This document shows positions 1-8,027 of a stretch of DNA of 40,522 bases, in pieces (position 1 is the stretch's first letter; each line of letters starts with the position of its first letter). The translations under genes were made by a program, and so were the position numbers. The stretch is from assembly GCF_008119785.1 (NCBI RefSeq), contig NZ_VSFA01000064.1, positions 1 to 40,522 on the forward strand, given 5' to 3'. This DNA comes from Micromonospora sp. MP36 (GTDB lineage Bacteria > Actinomycetota > Actinomycetes > Mycobacteriales > Micromonosporaceae). Below the pieces are notes generated by a model. That model made no database searches and was not told where the DNA came from. It saw only the letters and a list, made by a program, of their open reading frames with translations.

Positions 1-1
1 T

Positions 2-418
2 CAGCTTCAGCGTGCCGCCGTGGTCCCGGTTGGCCAGGTCGATGGCCTCGACGAGCTTCTCGTCGCTGCAGGGCACCTCCCGCGCCCGACCGTGCTCGTC
101 CCGCTCCTCGCCACGCTTGCCCTGGTCCCGGTCCTTGCCGTCCCGGCCCTGCTCGTCCGCCTTGTTCTGCTCCTCGTGGGCGTCCTTCTCGCCGCCCTTG
201 CCGGCATCGCTCGCGTTCTGCGGCGCGGCCGCGTGGTTCTCCGCGACGCGCTGCGCGTCGTCGGACTTGTCGTTGCGAGCGGCGAGGCCACCCAGCGCCG
301 CCAGACCGACGACACCGGTCAGTCCGGCCACGCCGGTAGCGACCCAGATCGCGCGCCGCCTGCTCGTCGGCGGGCTCATCGGGGCCCCGCCGTCGGAAGT
401 GGTTACGTCCTTGGACAT
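2..418 (-). CDS. Secreted protein with probable beta-helix repeats, N-terminal part only
   Basis: The gene is read leftwards from an ATG at 418 and runs off the window; 139 codons are visible with no stop. GGAAGG about 8 bases upstream serves as ribosome site. A second in-frame ATG at 379 (MSPPTSRRR) would be an alternative start. Residues 15-25 are basic (SPPTSRRRAIW), followed by a hydrophobic stretch (about 24-46, rich in V, A, G, L), which reads as a signal peptide or membrane anchor. Residues about 48-112 form a long, highly charged D/E/K/R/Q/H linker. The last visible residues, Cys117 then LVEAIDLANRDHGGTLKL, resemble the opening of extracellular parallel beta-helix proteins (polymorphic-outer-membrane-repeat type, usually C..xxL..AI..AN..GGTI.L). 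The fold is inferred from this short match; the body of the protein lies outside the window. Confidence 0.7.
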   Translation of the reverse strand, partial: MSKDVTTSDGGAPMSPPTSRRRAIWVATGVAGLTGVVGLAALGGLAARNDKSDDAQRVAENHAAAPQNASDAGKGGEKDAHEEQNKADEQGRDGKDRDQGKRGEERDEHGRAREVPCSDEKLVEAIDLANRDHGGTLKL

Positions 419-450
419 CAGAGCCTTCCGCCCTTTCGGTTGCACAAAGG

Positions 451-477
451 GGTCGCACCACCCCTCGTGGGGCGACC
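451..477 (-). promoter_or_regulatory. Leader hairpin upstream of the secreted-protein gene
   Basis: Positions 451-461 (ggtcgcaccac) pair with 467-477 (gtggggcgacc), with one mismatch and a five-base loop. It lies 33-59 bases upstream of the start at 418, so it would sit in the 5' leader or over the promoter of that gene. Its role is not known. Confidence 0.4.
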
Positions 478-478
478 A

Positions 479-497
479 GCTACAAACCGGTTGTAGC
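479..497. promoter_or_regulatory. Operator-like inverted repeat upstream of the secreted-protein gene
   Basis: gctacaa (479-485) and ttgtagc (491-497) are perfect 7-base arms around accgg. The A/T-richer arms stand out in this G/C-rich sequence, and the site lies about 60 bases upstream of the start at 418, where a transcription factor site would be expected. No regulator can be assigned. Confidence 0.4.
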
Positions 498-544
498 CTC
501 TGATCGACACCGTATGAGAAGGATCCTCACGAGGCGGACGTATC

Positions 545-577
545 TGAAAAAACCCCACATTCGCCTCACAGGAGGCG
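545..577 (-). terminator. Possible terminator downstream of the aminopeptidase P gene
   Basis: Read leftwards, cgcctc-ctgt-gaggcg (577-562) is followed by aatgtgggg and then six T residues. The T-run is the only one of its kind here, but it is separated from the stem by about nine bases, so an intrinsic terminator is likely but not certain. It lies about 140 bases past the stop of the aminopeptidase gene. Most of 419-717 is taken up by this and the other hairpins listed; no gene with a start codon was found there. Confidence 0.4.
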
Positions 578-630
578 GCGGAAGACCGTTCGGCGCGTGC
601 CGGCGAGGAGGGTGCCGAGCAGCGCAAACA

Positions 631-698
631 GCGGCGGGCCCCACCACCGGCGGCAGAACGACGGAAACGTCGCAGCCGTCGGCGGTGGGGCCCGCCGT
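631..698 (-). repeat. Long inverted repeat after the aminopeptidase P gene
   Basis: ggcgggccccacc (633-645) and ggtggggcccgcc (684-696) are perfect 13-base arms separated by 38 bases, and the pairing continues inward with one mismatch. It begins about 20 bases past the stop of the aminopeptidase gene and could act as a transcript 3' end or mRNA-stabilising hairpin. Confidence 0.5.
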
Positions 699-717
699 CA
701 GGGTCGTACGGCCGGGA

Positions 718-2193
718 TCAGCCCGGCAGGCGCGGACCGGCCTCGCGCTGCTCGGCCAGCCACGTCTCCACCTCGTCGGAGCGGCGCGGCAGGCCGGCCG
801 AAAGGTTCACCGGGCCGCCGGCGGTGACCAGGATGTCGTCCTCGATCCGCACGCCGATGCCGCGCAGCTCCTCGGGGACCAGCTCGTCCTCGGGCTGGAA
901 GTAAAGCCCCGGCTCGACGGTGAGCACGTAACCCTCGCCGAGCGCACCGTCCTTGTACATCTCCTTGCGGGCGTTGGCGCAGTCGTGGACGTCGATGCCG
1001 AGCATGTGGCTGGTGCCGTGCAGGGTCCACCGGCGGTAGACCGTCGAGGACGGGTCCATCGCCTCGTCCACGCTCACCGGCAGCAGGCCCAGGTCCTTCA
1101 GCGCCTCGGCGAGCACCCGCATGGCGGTGAGGTGCACGTCCCGGAACGCCACGCCCGGCTTGATCACCTCGATGCCGGCCTGCTGCGCGGCGTAAACGGC
1201 GTCGTACACCTGGCGCTGCAGCGGGGTGAACCGGCCGTTGACCGGCAGCACCCGGGTGACGTCCGCGGTGTAGAGGTTGCGGTTCTCCACGCCCATGTCC
1301 ATGAGCAGCAGCTCACCCGGCCGGGTGGCGCCGTGGTTGTGCACCCAGTGCAGGATCGTGGCGTGCTCGCTGGCACCGACGATCGAGCCGTAGCCGACGT
1401 CGTTGCCGTCGTGCCGAGCGCGCAGCGCGAAGATGCCCTCCAGCAGCCGCTCGGAGACGCTCCGGTCGGCCGGGAGCGCCCGGGCCACGTCCTCGAACCC
1501 GCGCACGGTGGCGTCGCACGCCTCCTGCAGCTGCGCGATCTCCCACTCGTCCTTGACCAGCTTCAGCTCGGAGATGGCGATGGCCAGTTCCCGGTCGCGG
1601 CCCGGCTGCCCGTCGACCCGGGCCCCGTCGTACGGCCGCACCGCGGCGTCGACCCGGGCGTCGAAGCCGCGCAGCACCCGGGTACGCCCCGGCGCTAGGT
1701 CGGCCAGCGCCGCGTCCAGCTCGGTCAGGTCGGCGGTGGGCAGCCCCAGCTCGGTCGACCTCTCGTGCAGCGTGGGCCGGCGGCCCACCCACAGCTCGCC
1801 GTTGCGGCTGCGGAAGAACTCGTCGGTCTCCCGCGACGACCGGGGCCGCATGTACAGCGTGGCGTCGCCGTTCGGGCGCAGCACCAGCACGCTGTCCGGT
1901 TCGAGGTCGCCGGTCAGGTACGCGAAGTCGCTGCCCGCCCGGAACGGGTGGTCGGTGTCGTTGGCGCGTACCTTCTCGTTGCCGGTGGGGATGACCAGCG
2001 TCTCGCCGGGGAAGGCCGCGGCGAGCGCGGCGCGCCGCTTGGCGTAGTTGGGCACCTCGGGGCGGGGACCGACCGGCAGTTCGCTGTCCCGCCAGCCCTG
2101 CCGCATGAACGCCAGGAACGCCTCCGGGAAGTCGGGGTCGTGTGATTCGGTGCCGTCCGCCGGCTTGCCCTGCTGGGTCCGCTCCTCGGCCAT
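718..2193 (-). CDS. pepP: Xaa-Pro aminopeptidase (aminopeptidase P, M24B family)
   Basis: This 491-residue cytosolic metallopeptidase removes an N-terminal residue that precedes proline. The start at 2193 (MAEERTQQ) is chosen because GAGGAGG stands 5 bases before it; an upstream start at 2241 lacks such a site. The N-terminal third is the creatinase/prolidase N domain (FAYLTGDLEPDSVLVL region). The C-terminal pita-bread domain carries all five di-manganese ligands: Asp299 (MDMG), Asp311 (TADVTR), His396 (GTSHMLGID), Glu427 (VEPGLY) and Glu451 (RIEDD). The length is a little above that of E. coli PepP (about 440), mainly from the N-terminal extension. It is divergent from asnB, with 110 bases between the two starts. 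Function is well supported. Confidence 0.95.
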   Translation of the reverse strand: MAEERTQQGKPADGTESHDPDFPEAFLAFMRQGWRDSELPVGPRPEVPNYAKRRAALAAAFPGETLVIPTGNEKVRANDTDHPFRAGSDFAYLTGDLEPDSVLVLRPNGDATLYMRPRSSRETDEFFRSRNGELWVGRRPTLHERSTELGLPTADLTELDAALADLAPGRTRVLRGFDARVDAAVRPYDGARVDGQPGRDRELAIAISELKLVKDEWEIAQLQEACDATVRGFEDVARALPADRSVSERLLEGIFALRARHDGNDVGYGSIVGASEHATILHWVHNHGATRPGELLLMDMGVENRNLYTADVTRVLPVNGRFTPLQRQVYDAVYAAQQAGIEVIKPGVAFRDVHLTAMRVLAEALKDLGLLPVSVDEAMDPSSTVYRRWTLHGTSHMLGIDVHDCANARKEMYKDGALGEGYVLTVEPGLYFQPEDELVPEELRGIGVRIEDDILVTAGGPVNLSAGLPRRSDEVETWLAEQREAGPRLPG

Positions 2194-2303
2194 GTCCGCC
2201 TCCTCGAGCCTCGTCGCTGGTGCAGACGGTACCGCGCGCACGGGAGCGGGGAGAGCCTGCGGTGCCGCGACGGCCGCTCCGGCCGCGTGGAAAGATGGCC
2301 ATC

Positions 2304-4265
2304 ATGTGCGGACTCCTGGCCTTTTTCAGCGCGCGCGGTGACGCCGCTGCCCATCGCGACCACATCGCAAGCGCACTGGAGTGCCTGCACCACCGCGGCC
2401 CGGACGAGACCGGGGTCGAGGTGGTGGGCGACGCCTCCGGCCGCTACGCGGACGGCGTGTTCGCGCACAAGCGCCTGGCGATCATCGACGTGGCCCTCAG
2501 TCACGAGCCCCTGCCGTACGCGAACGGTCGTTACCTGCTCACCTTCAACGGTGAGATCTACAACTACATCGAGCTGCGGGACGAGCTGATCCGGGACTTC
2601 GGCGCCCAGTTCGCCACGAACGGCGACGGTGAGGTGATCGTCGCCGGCTACCACTACTGGGGCGAGCAGGTGCTCACCCGGCTGCGCGGCATGTTCGCCT
2701 TCGTGATCTGGGACCGGCAGGAGCGGCGGGCGTTCGGCGCCCGGGACTACTTCGGCATCAAGCCGCTGCACTACCTGCAGACCCAGGACGGCCTCTACCT
2801 CGCCTCGGAGAAGAAGGCACTGCTGCCGTTCGCGCAGTCCGCGTACCAGGGCGACGCCGGGATCGACACCGCCAACCTGAGCCACTACCTGACCCTGCAG
2901 TACGTGCCGGAGCCGGGCACCCTGCACAAGGGGATCAGCCGGATCGGGTCGGGGGAGTACCTGACCTGGACCCCCGGCGGCCGGATCGAGGTACGCCGGT
3001 GGTACCGGCCGGTGTTCCGGCCGGCGCCGGTGGCCGACGAGCAGAAGCTCTACCACGAGATCCGGGAGACGCTGCGGGAGAGCGTCCGGATGCACATGCG
3101 CTCGGACGTGCCGGTCGGCTCCTTCCTCTCCAGCGGCATCGACTCCACCGCCGTGGTCGCCCTGGCCCGGGAGTTCAACCCGAACATCCTCACCTTTACC
3201 GTCGGGTACGACGTGCCCGGCTACTCCGAGATCGACGTGGCCCAGGACTCGGCCCGGCACCTCGACGTGACCACCATCCCGACCAAGATCGGGCCGCAGG
3301 ACATGATGGAGGCGCTGCCCAAGATCGTCTGGCACCTGGACGACCCGGTGGCCGACCCGGCGCTGGTGCCGCTCTACTTCGTGGCGAAGAAGGCCGCCGA
3401 GCACGTCACGGTGGTGCTCTCCGGCGAGGGCGCCGACGAGTTCTTCGGCGGCTACACCATCTACCGCGAGCCGCTGTCACTGAGCACCGTGAACGGCCTG
3501 CCGGGCGGGGTGCAGAAGGGCCTGCGGGCGGTGTCGAAGGCCATCCCCCAGGGCGTCAAGGGCAAGAGCTTCCTGGAGCGCGGCACCACCCCGATCGAGG
3601 AGCGCTACTACGGCAACGCCCGGATGTTCACCGAGGAGGAGAAGCAGCACCTGCTGCGTCGCTACGACCCCTCGGTCCGCTACACCGACGTCACCGCGCC
3701 GATCTACGCCGAGTGCACCGAGCTGGACGACGTCACCAAGATGCAGTACGTCGACCTCTACACCTGGCTGCGCGGCGACATCCTGGTCAAGGCCGACCGG
3801 ATCTCGATGGCGCACTCGCTGGAGGTGCGGGTGCCCTTCCTGGACCGCGAGGTGTTCAACGTGGCGGCCGGCATCCCGGTCGACCTGAAGCTGCCGCCGC
3901 GCTCCGAGGCCACCAAGTACGCCATGCGCCAGGCGCTGCAGGGCGTCGTCCCGCCGGCCATCGTCAACCGCAAGAAGCTCGGCTTCCCGACCCCGACCCG
4001 GGTCTGGTTGCGCGGCGAGATGTACGAGTGGGCCCGGCACGTGCTGGCCACCTCCGGCGCCGGTGACCTTATCGACCTGTCGTACGCGATGCGGCTGCTG
4101 GAGGAGCACAAGCGGGAGGAGGCGGACCACTCCCGCAAGGTGTGGACGGTGCTGATCTTCTGCATCTGGCACGCCATCTTCGTGGCCAAGACCCTCGACC
4201 CGGGCATCCAACGCAACCAGTCCGCCCTGCTCACGAAGCCGGTGGTCGGCAGCATGGTCCGCTGA
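2304..4265 (+). CDS. asnB: Glutamine-hydrolysing asparagine synthase, actinobacterial AsnB type
   Basis: The protein (653 residues) makes asparagine from aspartate, glutamine and ATP. The ATG at 2304 is chosen because it is followed directly by Cys2, the glutaminase nucleophile exposed after methionine removal (MCGLLAFF), with GGAAAG upstream; longer in-frame ORFs would bury this cysteine. The N-terminal class II amidotransferase domain (about 1-220) includes HHRGPDE, RLAIID and FNGEIYNY. The synthetase domain has the PP-loop SSGIDST near residue 276 and SGEGADEFFGGY near 375. The length matches the roughly 650-residue actinobacterial form (Rv2201-like) rather than the 554-residue E. coli enzyme. 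A strong terminator follows. A specialised amidotransferase role cannot be excluded, but nothing nearby suggests one. Confidence 0.93.
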   Translation: MCGLLAFFSARGDAAAHRDHIASALECLHHRGPDETGVEVVGDASGRYADGVFAHKRLAIIDVALSHEPLPYANGRYLLTFNGEIYNYIELRDELIRDFGAQFATNGDGEVIVAGYHYWGEQVLTRLRGMFAFVIWDRQERRAFGARDYFGIKPLHYLQTQDGLYLASEKKALLPFAQSAYQGDAGIDTANLSHYLTLQYVPEPGTLHKGISRIGSGEYLTWTPGGRIEVRRWYRPVFRPAPVADEQKLYHEIRETLRESVRMHMRSDVPVGSFLSSGIDSTAVVALAREFNPNILTFTVGYDVPGYSEIDVAQDSARHLDVTTIPTKIGPQDMMEALPKIVWHLDDPVADPALVPLYFVAKKAAEHVTVVLSGEGADEFFGGYTIYREPLSLSTVNGLPGGVQKGLRAVSKAIPQGVKGKSFLERGTTPIEERYYGNARMFTEEEKQHLLRRYDPSVRYTDVTAPIYAECTELDDVTKMQYVDLYTWLRGDILVKADRISMAHSLEVRVPFLDREVFNVAAGIPVDLKLPPRSEATKYAMRQALQGVVPPAIVNRKKLGFPTPTRVWLRGEMYEWARHVLATSGAGDLIDLSYAMRLLEEHKREEADHSRKVWTVLIFCIWHAIFVAKTLDPGIQRNQSALLTKPVVGSMVR

Positions 4266-4277
4266 CCCAGGTGTGCG

Positions 4278-4310
4278 AAGGGCCCCCGGTCGAACCGGGG
4301 GCCCTTTCTC
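4278..4310 (+). terminator. Strong hairpin terminator after asnB
   Basis: aagggcccccggt (4278-4290) and accgggggccctt (4294-4306) form a perfect 13-base stem with a three-base cga loop, followed by tctc. It begins 13 bases after the asnB stop. The AGGGCC...GGCCCT core recurs in other intergenic hairpins of this window. Confidence 0.8.
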
Positions 4311-4374
4311 ACGTCCCGGCGCGGCCCGAAATGCGCCAGGATCGGGGGTACGACCGACAGAGGAGGCAGGCAGG

Positions 4375-5307
4375 ATGGGCTACGCGGTGGTGCTCGGCGA
4401 GGCGTTGGTCGACCTGCTCGAGACCAGTCATGACGGGCAACCCTGCTACCGGCAGGCGATCGGCGGCGGGCCGCTCAACGTGGCGGTGGCGGTGGCCCGG
4501 CTGGGCGGCGACGTCGAGTTCGTCGGGTCGCTCGGCGACGACGCGCTCGCCGAGCGGATTCGCGCCTTCCTCGGCGAGGCCGGCGTCGGGCTGGCCGGAG
4601 CGGTCACCGTACCGGCGCCGACGGCGTTGGCGGTGGCCACCTTCGCTGGCCCGGAACCGGATTTTCGTTTCTACGGTGAGCCCCGCTCGTACGGGCTGCT
4701 CACCGCCGACCACCTGGACGTGGCCCTGGTCGAGGGCGCCGACGTGCTCTACTGCGGCTCGATCGTGCTGCTCCACCCGCCGGTGCTGGCCGCCGCCCGG
4801 CGCGCCTGGGCGACCGCCGGGGCGCTGCGGGTGTTCGACCCGAACGTCCGTCCCCGGCTGCTTGACGGGTCCGGCGCGCTGGACGGGCTGCGCGAGGTGG
4901 TCGCCGAGTTCGCCGCGAGCGCGCACCTGGTGAAGCTGAGCACCGCCGACGCGGCCGTGCTCTACCCGCACCAGCCGGTGGAGGGGGTCGCCGCGTACCT
5001 GCGAGAGTTGGGGGCGGCCACCGTGGTGGTCACCCTGGGCGCGGACGGCGCGCTGGTCGCCGCCGCCGACGACGTGGTCCGCGTCCCCGCCCCGAAGGTC
5101 CAGGCGGTGGACGCGACCGGCGCCGGGGACTCGGTGATGGGCGCGTTGATCGCCGAGTTGCTGGCCGCCGGCGAACCGGTGGACCCGGTCGGTTGGCGGG
5201 ACCGGGTCGCCTTCGCCCTGCGCGTCGCCGGGGTGGTCTGCGAGTCTCCCGGCGGCGCCGTCGCCATGCCCACCCGCGCCGCCGTGCTCGCCCGCTTCCC
5301 TGCCTGA
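4375..5307 (+). CDS. PfkB-family carbohydrate kinase (fructokinase-like)
   Basis: This 310-residue cytosolic sugar kinase belongs to the ribokinase/PfkB fold. The start at 4375 has AGGAGG at 4361-4366. The N-terminal PfkB signature is visible (GGGPLNVAVAVARLGG, residues about 31-45), as is the second signature with the anion hole and catalytic base, DATGAGD, where Asp252 would deprotonate the sugar hydroxyl. FDPNVRP at about 155 is typical of fructokinases. Substrate cannot be fixed from sequence; fructose is the best guess, and there are no sugar transport or catabolic genes next to it. The gene follows the asnB terminator, so it is probably transcribed alone, and it converges on the exporter gene with a 10-base gap. 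Confidence 0.9.
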   Translation: MGYAVVLGEALVDLLETSHDGQPCYRQAIGGGPLNVAVAVARLGGDVEFVGSLGDDALAERIRAFLGEAGVGLAGAVTVPAPTALAVATFAGPEPDFRFYGEPRSYGLLTADHLDVALVEGADVLYCGSIVLLHPPVLAAARRAWATAGALRVFDPNVRPRLLDGSGALDGLREVVAEFAASAHLVKLSTADAAVLYPHQPVEGVAAYLRELGAATVVVTLGADGALVAAADDVVRVPAPKVQAVDATGAGDSVMGALIAELLAAGEPVDPVGWRDRVAFALRVAGVVCESPGGAVAMPTRAAVLARFPA

Positions 5308-5320
5308 CCGGCCCCGGTCA
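5305..5320. terminator. Palindrome holding both converging stop codons
   Basis: TGACCGG-CC-CCGGTCA is a perfect palindrome with 7-base arms. The TGA of the kinase gene (5305-5307) and the TGA of the exporter gene (5320-5318) are its two ends. It may act as a minimal bidirectional transcript end; the stem is short for a terminator. Confidence 0.4.
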
Positions 5321-6541
5321 GCGGGCGCGGGTGAGGGTGTGCACGGCGGCCAGGGAGAGCGCGGCGGTGGCGGTCAGGACGGCGGCCATCGGCACCGCGC
5401 TGCCCTCGCCGCCCAGCCCGACCAGCGGCGCGGCGAGCGCGCCGACCACCGACTGGATGCTGCCCAGCAGCGCGGCGGCGGTGCCGGCGTGCCGGGCGTG
5501 CGCGTCCAGCGCCAGCGCGGTGCTGTTCGGCGTCACCATGCCCAGCGAGCCGACGAAGGCCAGCAGGGGCACGGCGACCAGAGCCAGGCTGCCGGCGAGC
5601 GCCCCGGTCAGCACCCCGACCGCGGCGACGGCGCTGACCAGCAGGGTGGTGATCAGCAGCCGGCGCGGCTCGAACCGGTCGAGCAGCCGGGCGTTGACCT
5701 GCCCGGTGGCGACCAGGGCGAGTGCGTTCAGCCCGAAGACCAGGCTGAATGTGGCCCCCGACACGCCGAAGACGTCCTGGAACACGAACGACGACCCGGA
5801 GATGTACGCGAAGAGCCCGGCGAAGGCGAAGCCCTGGGTCAGCGCGTACCCCAGGTAGACCCGGTCGGCGGCCAGCGACCGCATGGTCCGGGCGGTGGCG
5901 GCCAGGCCGCCGGTGCTGCGCCGCTCGGCGGGCAGGGTCTCCGGCAGCCGCAGGGCGACCGCGACGGCGAGCAGCAGCCCGATCGCCGCCAGGGTGAGGA
6001 AGACCGCCCGCCAGGACCCGAACCGCAGGACCAGGCTGCCGACGCTGGGCGCGGCCACCGGCGCCACGCCGAAGATCAGGGTGAGCCGGGAGAAGTACTT
6101 CGCCGCGGCTCGGCCGGCGTAGAGGTCGCGGACCACCGCCCGGGCGACCACCACCCCCATGCCACCCGCCAGGCCCTGGGCGAAGCGCGCGGCGGCCAGC
6201 GTGGGGGCGGTCGGCGCCGCCGCGCAGAGCAGCGCCAGCAACGCGTACGCGGTGACGCCGACCAGGACCGGGCGCCGCCGGCCCCAGCGGTCGCTGAGCG
6301 GGCCGGTGACGAGCTGGCCGAGGGCGAGACCGATCAGGCAGCTCGTCAGGGAGAGCTGGATCTGGGCCTGGTCGGCGCCGAGATCGCGGGTCATCGCCGG
6401 GAACGCTGGTAGGTACATGTCCAGCGAGAGCGGGCCGATCGCGGTGAGGGTGCCGAGCAGCACGAGCAGCGTCGCGCCTCCGTCGCGTGGGTCCGCCGCG
6501 ACGGTGGACGGCGGCGCGGTCGGCTGGACGGTCTGGCTCAA
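5318..6541 (-). CDS. MFS drug exporter, Bcr/CflA type
   Basis: This 407-residue inner-membrane transporter has about 12 hydrophobic segments and is a DHA1 drug:proton antiporter of the Bcr/CflA family. Visible hallmarks are SLDMYLPAFP in TM1, the MFS motif A LSDRWGRRRPVL between TM2 and TM3, and FAQGLAGGMGVVVARAVVRD in the TM4-5 region. The start is a TTG at 6541 preceded by GGGGGAA at a good distance; no ATG or GTG fits better. It is divergent from a MarR regulator, with an operator-like palindrome between them, the usual layout for a self-regulated drug-responsive pair. Substrate unknown. Confidence 0.9.
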   Translation of the reverse strand: MSQTVQPTAPPSTVAADPRDGGATLLVLLGTLTAIGPLSLDMYLPAFPAMTRDLGADQAQIQLSLTSCLIGLALGQLVTGPLSDRWGRRRPVLVGVTAYALLALLCAAAPTAPTLAAARFAQGLAGGMGVVVARAVVRDLYAGRAAAKYFSRLTLIFGVAPVAAPSVGSLVLRFGSWRAVFLTLAAIGLLLAVAVALRLPETLPAERRSTGGLAATARTMRSLAADRVYLGYALTQGFAFAGLFAYISGSSFVFQDVFGVSGATFSLVFGLNALALVATGQVNARLLDRFEPRRLLITTLLVSAVAAVGVLTGALAGSLALVAVPLLAFVGSLGMVTPNSTALALDAHARHAGTAAALLGSIQSVVGALAAPLVGLGGEGSAVPMAAVLTATAALSLAAVHTLTRAR

Positions 6542-6578
6542 CGCGGTTCCCCCAGGGTCGATGATCGCCGGCTAACCT

Positions 6579-6598
6579 TAGCTCTGTAGGCAGAACTA
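6579..6598. promoter_or_regulatory. Probable MarR operator between exporter and regulator genes
   Basis: TAGCTCTG (6579-6586) and CAGAACTA (6591-6598) form an inverted repeat with one mismatch per arm around TAGG. It lies 38-57 bases from the exporter start and 25-44 from the regulator start. Size and symmetry fit MarR-family sites, so it could control both divergent promoters. Assignment to this regulator is inference. Confidence 0.55.
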
Positions 6599-6622
6599 TT
6601 GCGCTGTGAAGTAGGTGACCTT

Positions 6623-7117
6623 GTGTCGAGCGAGGAGGGCGTCGCCCGGCTCGGCGCCGTGGTGGGGGAGCTGCACCGGCTGCTGCGGCGCAGCGCTGCC
6701 GGCCGGGCAAACCGGGAGGTCCTCCCGGAGGCCCAGGTGGAGCTGCTCCTGCTGGTCCGCGCCGAGCCCGGGATCAGCGGCAAGGAGGCGGCCCGACGGC
6801 TCGGCACCGCGCCGAACACGGTGAGCACCCTGGTCGGCGACCTCGCCGACGCGGGGCTGCTGGCGCGGGAACGCGACCCGGCCGACCGTCGGGTCGTCCG
6901 CCTCCGGCTCACCGACGCCGCCCAGGCCCGGATGACGGATCACGCGGCGCACCGCAGCGCCCTGCTCACCGAGGCGCTGGCCGCGCTGGATCCGGCCGCC
7001 CGGAACGCGGTCCTGGGCGCCGTCCCGCAGTTGGACGCCCTGCTCACCCACCTGCGCGGGACCCGCGACGACGACCGCCCGGGCGGGGCCCAAGATCATG
7101 CTCGAACCGTGAAGTAG
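6623..7117 (+). CDS. MarR-family transcriptional regulator
   Basis: A 164-residue winged-helix regulator. GTG 6623 is preferred because AGGTGA lies at 6613-6618; an upstream in-frame TTG at 6599 would add eight residues and would overlap the palindromic operator. The DNA-binding core is clear: GKEAARRLGTAPNTVSTLVGDL as helix-turn-helix, then the wing RERDPADRRVVRLRLT, a hallmark of the family (DxRD/DRR). It is divergent from the Bcr/CflA exporter and likely represses it and itself until a phenolic or drug-like ligand binds. Downstream is a hairpin shared with the converging metallo-hydrolase gene. Confidence 0.9.
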   Translation: MSSEEGVARLGAVVGELHRLLRRSAAGRANREVLPEAQVELLLLVRAEPGISGKEAARRLGTAPNTVSTLVGDLADAGLLARERDPADRRVVRLRLTDAAQARMTDHAAHRSALLTEALAALDPAARNAVLGAVPQLDALLTHLRGTRDDDRPGGAQDHARTVK

Positions 7118-7150
7118 GGGCCTCCCGGGCGGCGAGGAGGCCCCTGTTTC
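7116..7150. terminator. Bidirectional hairpin between marR-type and metallo-hydrolase genes
   Basis: aggggcctcc (7116-7125) pairs perfectly with ggaggcccct (7136-7145), followed by gttt. The stem starts on the stop codon of the regulator gene. The core matches the AGGGGCC hairpin family seen elsewhere in the window. Confidence 0.7.
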
Positions 7151-7196
7151 CTGGATCGAGCGCGATCCCGATGTGGCCTCTCGCCGGGCGGCGGCG

Positions 7197-8027
7197 TCAG
7201 GCGGTGCCGTCGAGCTCGGCGTAGCCGCGGCGGGCGGCGAGCAGGCCGGGGCGGGCGCCGAAGGGCGACTCCGCCGCCACCCGCTCGGGCGGGGCGTTGC
7301 CGGTGTGGCCGGCCCGGATCAGCCAGGCCTGCTGGACCAACTGGGCGTGCTGGGCCCGGACGAACTCCACGTCGACCGGCGTGCCGTGCCCGGGCACCAC
7401 GACCGTGCCGGGGGTGGTCAGCCGCAGCAGGTCGGCCACCGCGTCCGGCCACTGCAGCGGGTACGACTCCTCGAAGGCCGGCGGACCGCTCTGCTCCACC
7501 AGATCGCCGGCGACCAGCACGTCCGCGTCCGGCACGTGCACCACCAGGTCGGCGTCGGTGTGCCCGTGCCCCGGGTGCCGCAGCAGCACCCGCCGGCCGC
7601 CGACGTCGAGCACCGTTTCCTCGCGCACCGGGTGGGTCGGGGCCAGCAGTTCGGTGCCGGTCAGCTCGGCGGCGAGCGCCGGCTGCTCGTCGCGCATCTC
7701 CTCGTACGCCGCGCGGCGCAGCTCGTCGGGGCGGTCGCGCAGCGCGGCGGCGGCCAGCTCGTGGGCGTAGACCGGGCGGGGCGGGTCGGCGGCCAGGGTG
7801 GCGTTGCCGAAGCAGTGGTCGAAGTGGTGGTGGGTGTTGACGATCGTCCACGGGTGCGCGGTGACCGCCCGGGCGGCCTCGGCCAGCTCCCGGGCCTGTC
7901 CGGCGGTGGAGAGGGTGTCCACCAGCAGGGCCGCGTCGTCGCCCACCACCAGCGTCGCGTTGACCTGCAGCAGCGGCTCGCGCAGCAGGTGGACGCCGTC
8001 GGCGATCTCGACGAATCGGGCGGTCAT
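7197..8027 (-). CDS. MBL-fold metallo-hydrolase
   Basis: A 276-residue metallo-beta-lactamase-fold hydrolase. The metal-binding motif THHHFDH is at residues 65-71 (His66, His68, Asp70, His71), followed by GHGHTDAD near 153, VAGD near 170 and PGHG near 206, so a di-zinc site is intact. No signal peptide is visible. The start at 8027 overlaps the last four bases of the upstream thioesterase gene (ATGA), so the two are translationally coupled. The family includes glyoxalase II, lactonases and thioester hydrolases. The partner suggests acyl-CoA or thioester chemistry, but the substrate is unknown. Confidence 0.88.
   Translation of the reverse strand: MTARFVEIADGVHLLREPLLQVNATLVVGDDAALLVDTLSTAGQARELAEAARAVTAHPWTIVNTHHHFDHCFGNATLAADPPRPVYAHELAAAALRDRPDELRRAAYEEMRDEQPALAAELTGTELLAPTHPVREETVLDVGGRRVLLRHPGHGHTDADLVVHVPDADVLVAGDLVEQSGPPAFEESYPLQWPDAVADLLRLTTPGTVVVPGHGTPVDVEFVRAQHAQLVQQAWLIRAGHTGNAPPERVAAESPFGARPGLLAARRGYAELDGTA

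Noticed and set aside
418..627. 69-residue minus-strand ORF upstream of the secreted-protein gene
   Set aside because: It covers the leader hairpin and operator-like repeat, has no ribosome site or protein-like composition, and ends on the start codon of the real gene.
571..700. Minus-strand frame ending PPLFALLGTLLAGTRRTVFRRLL, like a sorting-signal tail
   Set aside because: The frame opens after a stop and has no ATG, GTG or TTG. It lies in the long inverted repeat. It could be a relic of a surface-protein gene, but there is no other support.
1313..2365. Long minus-strand ORF overlapping the aminopeptidase gene, and similar Arg/Pro/Ala-rich frames opposite nearly every gene
   Set aside because: Shadows of real genes; high GC suppresses stop codons in the other frames and none shows domain motifs.
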